Shown one piece after another: positions 19,668 through 27,838 of a stretch of DNA of 64,000 bases (positions within the stretch are counted from its first letter, which is position 1; each line of letters starts with the position of its first letter). Made by a program: the position numbers and the translations under genes. The notes beneath the pieces were generated by a model. That model searched no databases and was not told where the DNA came from. It saw only the letters and a program-made list of their open reading frames with translations. The DNA is from an uncultured Allomuricauda sp. (lineage in GTDB: Bacteria > Bacteroidota > Bacteroidia > Flavobacteriales > Flavobacteriaceae): the NCBI RefSeq assembly GCF_937884665.1, contig NZ_CAKZYF010000190.1, positions 1-64,000 on the forward strand, read 5' to 3'.

Positions 19668-21365
19668 TCAATCCTGATAGGCTTCGGGGATTCTGCGCAT
19701 CTGGGTGAAATTTTCATAAGCCCTTCCCAAATCATATAGTTTTGCTTCTTGGAACTGTTTCGCGATAAAAGTCAAGCTTATGGGTTCTCCGGAGGGCTTA
19801 TAGCCCATAGGTATGGTCAAGGCTGGATATTTTGCAACAGCCGCAAATCCCGCGTGGTAATTGTTAATTGACAAAATAGCATCTAGTTTATGGGCATCCA
19901 TCGCTTCATTGAAGTACCTTCTTCCATTTTGTTGAAGTACTTTTTTGATTTCTGAAAGACCTTCGGCTGAAGTTGAATCGGACAATATGCCATCCAAACG
20001 TGTTTGACCGTATGGAATTCGTACTAAAGTGTCCTTTTGGTTGAAAGCAACCACATCGGCCACATCCTTGATTACGACCATTTGGGTGTCCTTGACCTGG
20101 GTTTGGATGTATTTTGGGAGGTCGTTTTTCATATCGATGTTCAGAATACTCAAAAATCCATCCATTTCCACCTCTGGTGGTTCAAATTCAATAATGACCG
20201 CCCCCTCCGATCGGAGTGTTTCAACAGTAGCTTTATAAATGGAATCCTGTTCCATCAGTGTTTTAAAAACGCCCAACCGTTTTTCCATAAGCGTAGGTTC
20301 TTCAAAAGTATCGTACCATTGTTCTTCCCAGCCCGTCAATACGGAAGCATCGTCCATTTTATCATATCCCATAAGGGCATCCAATAAAATGGCATTATCC
20401 ACCACATTTTTGGTCATGGGACCAGGGGTGTCCAAAGTGCTGGAAATTGGAACAATTCCTGTTCTGCTCAAAAGTCCTATCGTAGGTTTTAGTCCCACCA
20501 CGGAATTTTGGCTTGAGGGCGATAAAATTGAACCGGAAGTCTCCGTACCTACCGCTGCCACGGCATAATTTGCTGCGACCGAAGTACCACTCCCGGAACT
20601 GGAGCCACCAGACTCAAATATCCGACGTCCGTAGGGATTCAGAGTTTGCCCCCAAAGCGCACTGTAGCCAACTGGACAACCGTCACACAGAAAATAGGCC
20701 CATTCACTGAGACTTACCTTCCCTAGAATTAAAGCCCCTTTTTCCTTTAGTTTTTCTACTATAAATGCATCATTGGCAGAATTATGTTCCAGAGCGATCG
20801 CACCAGCTGTTGTATTCATACCGTTGGTACCAATATTGTCCTTCAATAGAATGGGCATTCCATAAATGAGATGATGCCCCTCGGAATTGGCGTCCAGTTT
20901 TCTTGCGTCATCCAGAACCTCTCTATTCAGGGCGACTATGGTATTGAGGGTCGTACCATTATCTATTTCATATTTATAAATTCGGTATAAGTAAAACAAG
21001 ACCAACTCTTCGTAGGATAGTTTTCCTTTTGACACATGTTCTTGAATCGTTGGAATGTTCTGTTCCAAAATCAAAGGCTTCAATTTCGAATAGGTCATGC
21101 TATCCATTTTGGATACTTCCCCGTGCAACGGTAAAAAAACATCATTTTTATCCCATACCTTGGATTGAATCAATTTGTAGCGCATCCGTTCAATCTCATG
21201 CTCGGCATTTTCCGCCACTTCGACAGAATCATTGTAGGATTTCCACAAAACCAGTTCTTCTTTTGCTTCTTTGGAATTCAAATCTTTTTTACAAGCAACC
21301 AGTCCTACTACAAGAGCTGCTACAAGAAGAAATGGATTTATTGGCTTTTTAGTAAGTCGCCCCAT
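19668..21365 (-). CDS. Amidase-signature lipoprotein
   Basis: A 565-aa lipoprotein (lipobox LVVGLVAC). The amidase signature is complete: the catalytic Lys in ILLKDNIGT, the motif GGSSSGSG with the cis-Ser, and the nucleophile region TETSGSILSPS, then NSVVGLKPTIGLLSRTG. It would hydrolyse amides outside the cytoplasm; the substrate is unknown. Its start overlaps the end of the DUF2911 gene by 28 nt, and no closer ATG exists, so the two are likely translated together in the ftsY operon. Confidence 0.88.
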   Translation of the reverse strand: MGRLTKKPINPFLLVAALVVGLVACKKDLNSKEAKEELVLWKSYNDSVEVAENAEHEIERMRYKLIQSKVWDKNDVFLPLHGEVSKMDSMTYSKLKPLILEQNIPTIQEHVSKGKLSYEELVLFYLYRIYKYEIDNGTTLNTIVALNREVLDDARKLDANSEGHHLIYGMPILLKDNIGTNGMNTTAGAIALEHNSANDAFIVEKLKEKGALILGKVSLSEWAYFLCDGCPVGYSALWGQTLNPYGRRIFESGGSSSGSGTSVAANYAVAAVGTETSGSILSPSSQNSVVGLKPTIGLLSRTGIVPISSTLDTPGPMTKNVVDNAILLDALMGYDKMDDASVLTGWEEQWYDTFEEPTLMEKRLGVFKTLMEQDSIYKATVETLRSEGAVIIEFEPPEVEMDGFLSILNIDMKNDLPKYIQTQVKDTQMVVIKDVADVVAFNQKDTLVRIPYGQTRLDGILSDSTSAEGLSEIKKVLQQNGRRYFNEAMDAHKLDAILSINNYHAGFAAVAKYPALTIPMGYKPSGEPISLTFIAKQFQEAKLYDLGRAYENFTQMRRIPEAYQD

Positions 21366-22225
21366 AATTTGATGTTCTTTTGGTTCATTCGGACAAACTC
21401 GTCCTTATTTTGTGCTTTGGCCAGTTCCAACGATTTTTCAGCAGCTGCTATGGCATTTTCGTATTTACCCAAGTGCGCAAGTACTACGCTTTTTACGCGA
21501 TGGAAATAATAGGTATCTCCACCTATTTGTAAGGCTTTATCCAGAAAAACCAATGCCCGCTCGAAATCTTTTCCTTGTTCTTGGAGATAACGGGCCGCTT
21601 CGTAATAGGTTTGCGCTGTTGGGTTTTCCCGTATTTGTCTTGCAATTTCCAGCTCCATTTGGGCATCGGTATCCACTCGCAAAGGGATGGATACCTTGGT
21701 GTTGGCCCAGATTACATCCATCACAGCCGCGTTGTGGGATATGGAATCGAAAGCGATCAATAAATTCTCTTGATGATATGGAATGGTTTGGGGTTCGATC
21801 TCAATGCGAAAGACATCATCATCCGGGTTGTACGCCTCCCGGCCATCCCCCCAATGCCCTGTATTGGCATGAAGAACTATTTCCCAAACCTCTTGATTTG
21901 GAAAGGCGTACAGGGCAAATGTACCTTTTGGAAGTAAATTTCCCCCGATTTCCATAGCTGGATTTACAGAAATTTTTGTGGATGCATTGGCACCCACGCG
22001 CCAGATACGTCCATAAGGTACCAATCCCTTTTGACCATCAGGTTGGGGACCAAACACATGACGGCCTCGAACGGACGGTCTGGAATACTCCACGGTTATT
22101 TTTGAAAGGCCAATTTGCTGTTCTACTTTGGAAAGTGGACTGGCCTTTGGGTGTTTTATTTGGGAAAAGCACGAAACGGAAATGAAAAAAACAATTATTC
22201 GCACAAAACCCAAATTCGTTCCCAT
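21338..22225 (-). CDS. Secreted DUF2911 protein with TPR-like tail
   Basis: A 295-aa protein with a short signal peptide (ends near SCFSQ). The DUF2911 domain covers about residues 25-170 with the marks EYSRPSVRGR, PYGRIWRVGANASTKI, LPKGTFALYAFPN and WGDGREAYNPDDDVF. The last 100 residues form helical TPR-like repeats (YYEAARYLQEQGKDFERAL and YENAIAAAEKSLELA). Function of the family is unknown. It follows ftsY after one base and overlaps the amidase gene. Confidence 0.85.
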   Translation of the reverse strand: MGTNLGFVRIIVFFISVSCFSQIKHPKASPLSKVEQQIGLSKITVEYSRPSVRGRHVFGPQPDGQKGLVPYGRIWRVGANASTKISVNPAMEIGGNLLPKGTFALYAFPNQEVWEIVLHANTGHWGDGREAYNPDDDVFRIEIEPQTIPYHQENLLIAFDSISHNAAVMDVIWANTKVSIPLRVDTDAQMELEIARQIRENPTAQTYYEAARYLQEQGKDFERALVFLDKALQIGGDTYYFHRVKSVVLAHLGKYENAIAAAEKSLELAKAQNKDEFVRMNQKNIKLWGDLLKSQ

Positions 22226-22226
22226 A

Positions 22227-23183
22227 TCAAATCTTAAAAAAAGAATCTACAAATTCATACTTATCAAATACCTGAAGGTCTTCTATGCCCTCACCCACTC
22301 CAATAAATTTAACAGGAATTTGAAACTGGTCCGAAATACCAATGACCACCCCTCCCTTAGCGGTACCATCCAGTTTCGTTACCGCCAAACTGGTTACTTC
22401 AGTGGCTTTTGTAAACTGCTTGGCCTGTTCAAAGGCGTTTTGGCCCGTGGAACCGTCCAATACCAGTAAAACTTCATGTGGCGCGTTAGGGACTACTTTT
22501 TGCATTACCCGTTTCACCTTGGAAAGCTCATTCATCAAGTTAATTTTGTTGTGCAACCTGCCGGCGGTGTCCACCAGAACGATATCGGCCCCTTCCGCTG
22601 TGGCAGAATTCAAAGTATCAAAAGCGACGGAGGCCGGGTCACTTCCCATTTTTTGCTTGACTATGGGGACGTCCACTCTATCAGCCCAAACCTGCAATTG
22701 GTCAATCGCAGCGGCGCGAAAGGTATCTGCAGCTCCAAGGACCACCTTTAATCCTTGATTTTTAAATTGATGCGCCAATTTTCCTATAGTAGTGGTCTTG
22801 CCCACTCCATTTACACCAACTACCATGATAACATGGGGTACCTCACGCTTTATGGTTTCCAAGCCTTCATCTTTGTTCCCTTGGGTCTCTGATAGCAAAC
22901 TGGCAATTTCTTCACGAAGAATTGTTTGGAGTTCGTCCGTGCCCATGTACTTTTCCTTGGCCACGCGCTGCTCAATACGTTCAATGATCTTAAGTGTGGT
23001 ATCTACCCCAACATCCGAAGTGACCAAAACTTCTTCCAAGTTGTCCAAAACTTCATCGTCTACCTTGGATTTTCCTGCGACCGCCTTACTTAACTTACCA
23101 AAAAAACTGGTTTTGGATTTTTCCAAACCCTTATCCAGACTGTCTTTTTTTTCTTTTGAAAAGATGTTTTTGAACAAACTCAT
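22227..23183 (-). CDS. ftsY: Signal recognition particle receptor FtsY
   Basis: A 318-aa SRP GTPase: N domain, then G domain with G1 GVNGVGKT, DTAGRLHNK (G3) and TKLDGTAKGG (G4 region). It docks ribosome-SRP complexes at the membrane for co-translational insertion. The acidic A domain of the enterobacterial protein is absent, as is common in this phylum. It opens a three-gene unit with DUF2911 and the amidase and lies 147 nt downstream of the ribosomal protein operon, which ends in its own terminator. Confidence 0.95.
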   Translation of the reverse strand: MSLFKNIFSKEKKDSLDKGLEKSKTSFFGKLSKAVAGKSKVDDEVLDNLEEVLVTSDVGVDTTLKIIERIEQRVAKEKYMGTDELQTILREEIASLLSETQGNKDEGLETIKREVPHVIMVVGVNGVGKTTTIGKLAHQFKNQGLKVVLGAADTFRAAAIDQLQVWADRVDVPIVKQKMGSDPASVAFDTLNSATAEGADIVLVDTAGRLHNKINLMNELSKVKRVMQKVVPNAPHEVLLVLDGSTGQNAFEQAKQFTKATEVTSLAVTKLDGTAKGGVVIGISDQFQIPVKFIGVGEGIEDLQVFDKYEFVDSFFKI

Positions 23184-23281
23184 AAGACTTTTTATACTCC
23201 TCTCAAATATAGGAAAGTAAGGGGAGTTTTGTTAAAATTAAAGTCGATATACGGTTATCTTTTTTTCAAACCAATCAAAAA

Positions 23282-23308
23282 ACAAAAAAAGCCGCGTAAA
23301 GCGGCTTT
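23282..23308 (-). terminator. Terminator of the rpmB-rpmG-DUF4295 operon
   Basis: Stem AAAGCCGC (23288-23295) with GCGGCTTT (23301-23308), loop of 5 nt, followed on the minus strand by a T-rich run down to 23282. It lies 22 nt after the DUF4295 stop and before ftsY. Confidence 0.85.
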
Positions 23309-23330
23309 CTTCTCTTAAAAATGTGTCTTG

Positions 23331-23483
23331 TTATTTTTTAGTCAACCATTCATTGACAAATTCCGGTGCCATAACTGATTCTACAAAGGTATACGCTCCT
23401 GTTTTTGGAGACTTCACCATTTTTATGGCTTTCGTCAATCTTTTAGAAGATGATTGAAGGGTCGCTACTGTTTTCTTTGCCAT
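23331..23483 (-). CDS. DUF4295 small protein
   Basis: A 50-aa basic protein, MAKKTVATLQSSSKRL to EFVNEWLTKK. It matches the DUF4295 family, which is found in Bacteroidota directly after L28 and L33. The position and charge suggest a ribosome-associated role, not proven. It begins 7 nt after rpmG and ends before a terminator. Confidence 0.85.
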   Translation of the reverse strand: MAKKTVATLQSSSKRLTKAIKMVKSPKTGAYTFVESVMAPEFVNEWLTKK

Positions 23484-23490
23484 GGCTTAC

Positions 23491-23673
23491 TTATTTGATT
23501 TCTTTATGAACCGTCATACGTTTTAAAATGGGATTGAATTTTTTAATCTCCATTCTATCTGGTGTGTTCTTTTTGTTTTTGGTGGTGATATATCGAGATG
23601 TACCAGGCATACCGGAGTTTTTGTGCTCCGTACACTCCAAAATAACCTGAACTCTATTTCCTTTCTTTGCCAT
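23491..23673 (-). CDS. rpmG: 50S ribosomal protein L33
   Basis: A 60-aa basic protein with the L33 marks [17 protein letters not shown] and [22 protein letters not shown]. Only one cysteine is present, so the zinc-ribbon ligands are lost and this is the zinc-free form. It is the middle gene of rpmB-rpmG-DUF4295. Confidence 0.95.
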   Translation of the reverse strand: MAKKGNRVQVILECTEHKNSGMPGTSRYITTKNKKNTPDRMEIKKFNPILKRMTVHKEIK

Positions 23674-23699
23674 TATCTCTGAATTATAAGCTTATCTGA

Positions 23700-23927
23700 C
23701 TATTTTTTGGAATTGATTTCCTTTAGTACCGCTGAAATCCCTTTTTTATTGATAATCTTCAAACCTCTGGAAGATACGTTCAAAGTAACCCAACGATTTT
23801 CTTCCGGGATGTAAAACCTTTTTTTGGAAATGTTTACATCGAATCTCCTCTTGGTTTTATTGATAGCGAAGGAAACGTTGTTTCCAAACATTACCTTTTT
23901 TCCTGTTACTTCACAAACTTTGGACAT
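23700..23927 (-). CDS. rpmB: 50S ribosomal protein L28
   Basis: A 75-aa ribosomal protein beginning MSKVCEVTGKKVMFGNNVS, with the L28 core NKTKRRFDVNI and LNVSSRGLKIINKKG. It has one cysteine, so it is also a zinc-free form. It is first in the operon, 26 nt before rpmG. Confidence 0.95.
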   Translation of the reverse strand: MSKVCEVTGKKVMFGNNVSFAINKTKRRFDVNISKKRFYIPEENRWVTLNVSSRGLKIINKKGISAVLKEINSKK

Positions 23928-24000
23928 CTGGCTAAACTTTAGCGTGATTTTATTGAGGCTGCAAATTTATGGCATTTTAATGTGATGGACAAAAACTTTT

Positions 24001-25248
24001 TTAGAATTTTAAAATTTCCTTCCATAATAGTTCAAAGGCCTTGTTCACTGATTTTTTTACCACACGCTCGCGGTGATTTCCCATAGTGAACTTTTCCGCG
24101 AAAGTACGTTCAGGGGTACTTATTGCAATGTAGACCGTTCCTATCTCGGCTTCGGAATCACCTTTGCTGGGACCCGCATTTCCTGTTGTTGCCACGGCAA
24201 AATCGGTTTTTAAAAGATTTTTGGTGTTTTCCGCCATTGCCTTAGCGACCGGTTCACTGACCACTGAGTATTTATCAATAAGCGAAGTAGGGATTTTCAA
24301 GACATCAATCTTGACTTCTGTGGCATAACTTACCACCGTTCCTTTAAAATAAGCGGATGCACCCGGAATGGAAGTCAAGGCTTCGGCGATTCTGCCTCCA
24401 GTAAAACTTTCTGCCGTGGACAAGGTCATCCCTTTCTCGGTCATCAATCTACCTACTTGTTCTTCAATGGCCCCATCTCCTTCAATTCCATAAAAAATAT
24501 CACGAATAAACGGGATCAATTTTTCCACTTCGGTTTCAACACCTTCTTTCAACTCGTCAAGATTCGTTCCTTTCGCCGTCAACCGCAAACGGACCCTTCC
24601 CAGATTGGGCAGATAGGCAAACTTTATAAATTCTGGCAGGTTGTTTTCCCATTCTTCGATTCGCTGCGCTATGGCACTTTCCCCAAGTCCATAGGTCAAA
24701 AGCGTTTTATGGATGATATGTGGGCGCGAATAGGTCTCCACTATTTTTGGTAATACCTGTTCCCGTAGTAGGTTTTTCATTTCGAAAGGTACTCCAGGAA
24801 GTGAGATAAACACGGTGCCCGACTTTTCCATCCAAAGACCTGGGGCCGTACCGTAGGCATTGTGAAGAACCTCGGCATTTGAAGGAATCAAGGCTTGCTG
24901 ACGGTTTAAGTCTGAGATTGGAGTAGAGATATATTTGGCGAAAAGTGCTTCAATATGCGCCAACACCTGCTCATCTTTTATCAGTTTGTCCTGAAAATAG
25001 GTGCAGAGCGTATTTTTGGTAATATCGTCTTTTGTAGGCCCCAAACCTCCTGTCAGGATAACTACTGAAGACCGGTCTTCGGCTTGGTGCAATGCATCAA
25101 GAATATGTTCTCTATCATCTTGGACTGAAGTGATTTGGTATATTGTTACCCCAATTTTATTGAATTCCTTAGCGATGAACGCGGAGTTGGAGTCCACAAT
25201 TTGGCCAATGAGGATTTCGTCCCCAATGGTAATTATCTCCGCCTGCAT
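24001..25248 (-). CDS. cinA: CinA family protein (damage/competence-inducible; NMN deamidase domain)
   Basis: A 415-aa protein with an N-terminal molybdopterin-binding-like domain (IITIGDEILIGQIVDSNS at the start, LTGGLGPTKDD near 70) and a C-terminal CinA domain with STAESFTGGRIAEALTSIPGAS and TGNAGPSKGD. The C-terminal domain hydrolyses nicotinamide mononucleotide in characterised members, a salvage step. It starts on the base before the stop of the Hpt gene upstream, and it is the last gene of a long co-directional group from about 29.2 kb. Confidence 0.93.
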   Translation of the reverse strand: MQAEIITIGDEILIGQIVDSNSAFIAKEFNKIGVTIYQITSVQDDREHILDALHQAEDRSSVVILTGGLGPTKDDITKNTLCTYFQDKLIKDEQVLAHIEALFAKYISTPISDLNRQQALIPSNAEVLHNAYGTAPGLWMEKSGTVFISLPGVPFEMKNLLREQVLPKIVETYSRPHIIHKTLLTYGLGESAIAQRIEEWENNLPEFIKFAYLPNLGRVRLRLTAKGTNLDELKEGVETEVEKLIPFIRDIFYGIEGDGAIEEQVGRLMTEKGMTLSTAESFTGGRIAEALTSIPGASAYFKGTVVSYATEVKIDVLKIPTSLIDKYSVVSEPVAKAMAENTKNLLKTDFAVATTGNAGPSKGDSEAEIGTVYIAISTPERTFAEKFTMGNHRERVVKKSVNKAFELLWKEILKF

Positions 25249-25587
25249 TTATAAATCGAAGTCTTTTTTGAGCTCGGAAATCACTTGAAGGACATCTTTT
25301 TTCAATAATGGAAATTTTGATTCAACTTCTGATATATTTCCCGAATTCTTTCCCAAGGTTTCAATCTCCAATGCAGTGGCCCGGGTCTGTTCCATCCCCA
25401 AAAGATCTACATTTGGTTTGATTTTATGGGCCAACTTGTATACATTTTCGTAATCCTTGGCTTTAATGGCTACTTCTAGTCCTTCTAAATCTGTTGGAAC
25501 TTCATCCAAGAAAACAGAAATAACCGAAGTCACAAAGTCCTGGTCGCCTTCCGCCATTTCATTTATCTTGTCGAGGTTGTATATCAT
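25249..25587 (-). CDS. Orphan histidine phosphotransfer (Hpt) protein
   Basis: A 112-aa all-helical Hpt domain. The phosphorylatable His is in the motif YKLAHKIKPNVDLLG, near residue 53, with the usual helix after it. No histidine kinase or receiver domain lies within this window, so its partners are elsewhere. It overlaps the FAH gene by 1 nt and abuts cinA. Confidence 0.85.
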   Translation of the reverse strand: MIYNLDKINEMAEGDQDFVTSVISVFLDEVPTDLEGLEVAIKAKDYENVYKLAHKIKPNVDLLGMEQTRATALEIETLGKNSGNISEVESKFPLLKKDVLQVISELKKDFDL

Positions 25588-26198
25588 TATTTTATGTTTA
25601 TAGCGAACATTTTTTCGCCTTCAAGAGTACCAGAAAGGTAATCATTTGGACTTACTTTACCAACCCCGGCCGGAGTACCGGTAAACAAAATATCTCCTTT
25701 TTTCAGCATAAAGTAGGTGGATACATATGAAATGAGTTCGTCTATCTTCCACAGCATCAGTGAGGTATCGCCATTTTGCACATTTTCCCCATTTTTTAAC
25801 AACGAAAACTTTAGTTTGTCCAGATTTTCGTACATGTCTTTTGATATCCACTTACCGATGACCGCAGCACCGTCAAATCCCTTCGCCTTTTCCCAAGGCA
25901 GCCCTTTGGATTTTAAATCCGCCTGCAAATCTCTTGCCGTGAAATCGATTCCCAATCCAATTTCGTCATAATAGGTAGGCGCAAACTTTTTGGAAATATG
26001 CTTTCCAACTTTTTTGATCTTGACCAAAACTTCTACTTCATAATGCACGTTTTTGGAAAACTCCGGAATGTAAAAATCCTGACCCTTAGGCAATATTGAG
26101 GAATCTGGTTTTATGAATATTATAGGTTCTCGGGGTCTTTCATTCTGCAGTTCATCGATATGTTCCGCATAATTCCTACCAATGCAAATCAATTTCAT
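25587..26198 (-). CDS. Fumarylacetoacetate hydrolase family protein
   Basis: A 203-aa single-domain FAH-fold enzyme. It begins MKLICIGRNYAEHI and has IIFIKPDSS, the metal-binding glutamates in HYEVEVLV and the FTARDLQ and GFDGAAVIG segments. Small members act as acylpyruvases or oxaloacetate decarboxylases (FAHD1-like). The exact substrate is not readable. It overlaps Hpt by 1 nt and follows the exonuclease gene after 12 nt. Confidence 0.88.
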   Translation of the reverse strand: MKLICIGRNYAEHIDELQNERPREPIIFIKPDSSILPKGQDFYIPEFSKNVHYEVEVLVKIKKVGKHISKKFAPTYYDEIGLGIDFTARDLQADLKSKGLPWEKAKGFDGAAVIGKWISKDMYENLDKLKFSLLKNGENVQNGDTSLMLWKIDELISYVSTYFMLKKGDILFTGTPAGVGKVSPNDYLSGTLEGEKMFAINIK

Positions 26199-26210
26199 TT
26201 TTAGGTGATT

Positions 26211-26987
26211 TCAGGAAAGCTTGTTGTTTAGCTTACTTAGTTTAATCTGGGTAAGTACCTTTTTGGTGTACAAGGGGAAATCTGCATTTAATATCCACCC
26301 AAAGTAACCTGGTTCATCGGCAAGGACATCGTCCACGGTTTTTCCCTTGTGCTTACCAAAAGTGAAAATGGGTTCTTTTTTGCTATTTATCCCAATAAAT
26401 CCTGCAAAATCCAAAGCTTGTTTCCGCGTTGTGAACTCTGCCAATTTTTTTACATTGTTTTCCAATTCGGGATAATGCTCCAATTGTGCTTTGAGCACCT
26501 CATACGTCGCTTGGGTATCTGCTGCAGCACTATGGGCATCGGTCAGTTCCTTGTCGCAATAAAACTTATAAGCCGCGCCCAAAGTTCTTTTTTCCATCTT
26601 GTGAAAAATAGTTTGGACATCTACTGAAACCATATTTTTCATATCGAAATCCACATCGGCACGAAGCATTTCCTCTGCCAGTAAAGGAATATCGAACCGA
26701 TCGGAGTTAAAACCAGCCAAATCACTGTCCTTGATCATGTTGTAAATCTCCTTCGAAAGTTGTTTGAAGGTAGGTTCGTTGGCTACCTTTTCGTCGGAGA
26801 TACCGTGTACTGCAATAACCTCAGGGGGAATGGGCATCTCTGGGTTGACCAACCAGGTCTTACTTTCTTTGTTTCCGTTAGGAAATAATTTTAGGATGGA
26901 AATCTCGACGATTCTGTCTGAAGCTACATTGGTACCTGTAGTCTCTAAATCAAAAAAGCACAGGGGTTTGGAAAGTTCTAATTCCAT
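26211..26987 (-). CDS. 3'-5' exonuclease, DnaQ/DEDDh family
   Basis: A 258-aa nuclease. Exo I is FFDLETTGT near residue 12, Exo II is in LAGFNSDRFDIPLL, and Exo III is HSAAADTQATY, with the catalytic His of the DEDDh type. A C-terminal extension of about 70 residues (FTFGKHKGKTVDDVLADEPGYFGWILN) resembles the small domain attached to many such exonucleases in Bacteroidota. It may proofread or process nucleic acid ends; it is not the polymerase III epsilon subunit for certain. Confidence 0.88.
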   Translation of the reverse strand: MELELSKPLCFFDLETTGTNVASDRIVEISILKLFPNGNKESKTWLVNPEMPIPPEVIAVHGISDEKVANEPTFKQLSKEIYNMIKDSDLAGFNSDRFDIPLLAEEMLRADVDFDMKNMVSVDVQTIFHKMEKRTLGAAYKFYCDKELTDAHSAAADTQATYEVLKAQLEHYPELENNVKKLAEFTTRKQALDFAGFIGINSKKEPIFTFGKHKGKTVDDVLADEPGYFGWILNADFPLYTKKVLTQIKLSKLNNKLS

Positions 26988-26996
26988 AATTCGGTT

Positions 26997-27779
26997 TTAA
27001 CGTGATTTGGAAAACAACCAGGGCAGTAAATCCGGTTCTTCAAAGGCGTTGTCCCAGCTATTATGACCCACACCTTCATAAACCGAATACTTAACGGTAA
27101 TGCCTTCGGATTTCATGGCCTTCACCATATTGGCGGAGTACTTTTCAAGGACAACCTCATCCGCATCTCCATGGAACACCCACCAATGGGGTCCCCTCAG
27201 TTTCTTACTTATTTTAGGGTTGGCGCCCCCACAAATGGGAAAGGCAGCGGCGAACATCTTCGGGTTTCTTCGAACCAGTTCGAAAGTTCCCATTCCCCCC
27301 ATTGACAAGCCCCCAACGTACATCCTGTCTCTATCAATTTTATAGTCCTTTTTCAATTGTTTCAACAATCCTTCCAACAAATCCATGTCAGGGGTTGCCT
27401 CAACGTCTTCAAAAAAAATCATTTCCCTATTTGGAAAATCGCCCGTGATATCAATTGTGGACCATGAGCTTTCGGCGCTACACTGCGGAAAAACCACAAT
27501 GGCAGGAAATTGGTCGCGCGTTTCTTCCTTTGAAAAAAGGGAGGCCCCATGAACCAGTTGTGCTTCGTTATCATTTCCCCGTTCACCGGAACCATGTAAA
27601 AAAAGTACTAAGGGGTATCGCGTTTTGGCATCAAAGTTTTTGGGCAATAACAGACGGTAGGGCAGAATTTGGCCCTTCTTTTCAAAAGTCTCTTTGCTGT
27701 AGACCAAAGTATCCTGAGCCATCGCGCTAAAAGAAAAAAACAGAAGAACGCTACATAATCCCAAAAAGGAAGATTTCAT
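26997..27779 (-). CDS. Secreted alpha/beta-hydrolase, esterase or peptidase-like
   Basis: A 260-aa protein with a signal peptide (MKSSFLGLCSVLLFFSFSAMAQ). The alpha/beta-hydrolase marks are LFLHGSGERG (oxyanion), the nucleophile elbow GGLSMGGMGTFE, the acid in HGDADEVV and the His in GVGHNSW. This is the PHB-depolymerase/LpqC-like family of secreted esterases. The start at 27779 is chosen because the 28 residues upstream in frame overlap the previous gene and do not fit. Confidence 0.85.
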   Translation of the reverse strand: MKSSFLGLCSVLLFFSFSAMAQDTLVYSKETFEKKGQILPYRLLLPKNFDAKTRYPLVLFLHGSGERGNDNEAQLVHGASLFSKEETRDQFPAIVVFPQCSAESSWSTIDITGDFPNREMIFFEDVEATPDMDLLEGLLKQLKKDYKIDRDRMYVGGLSMGGMGTFELVRRNPKMFAAAFPICGGANPKISKKLRGPHWWVFHGDADEVVLEKYSANMVKAMKSEGITVKYSVYEGVGHNSWDNAFEEPDLLPWLFSKSR

Positions 27780-27838
27780 GATTGATGCGTATTTGACCTC
27801 TAAGTTATAAAAGTACCTGTAAATCGTGGATTTTTCGT

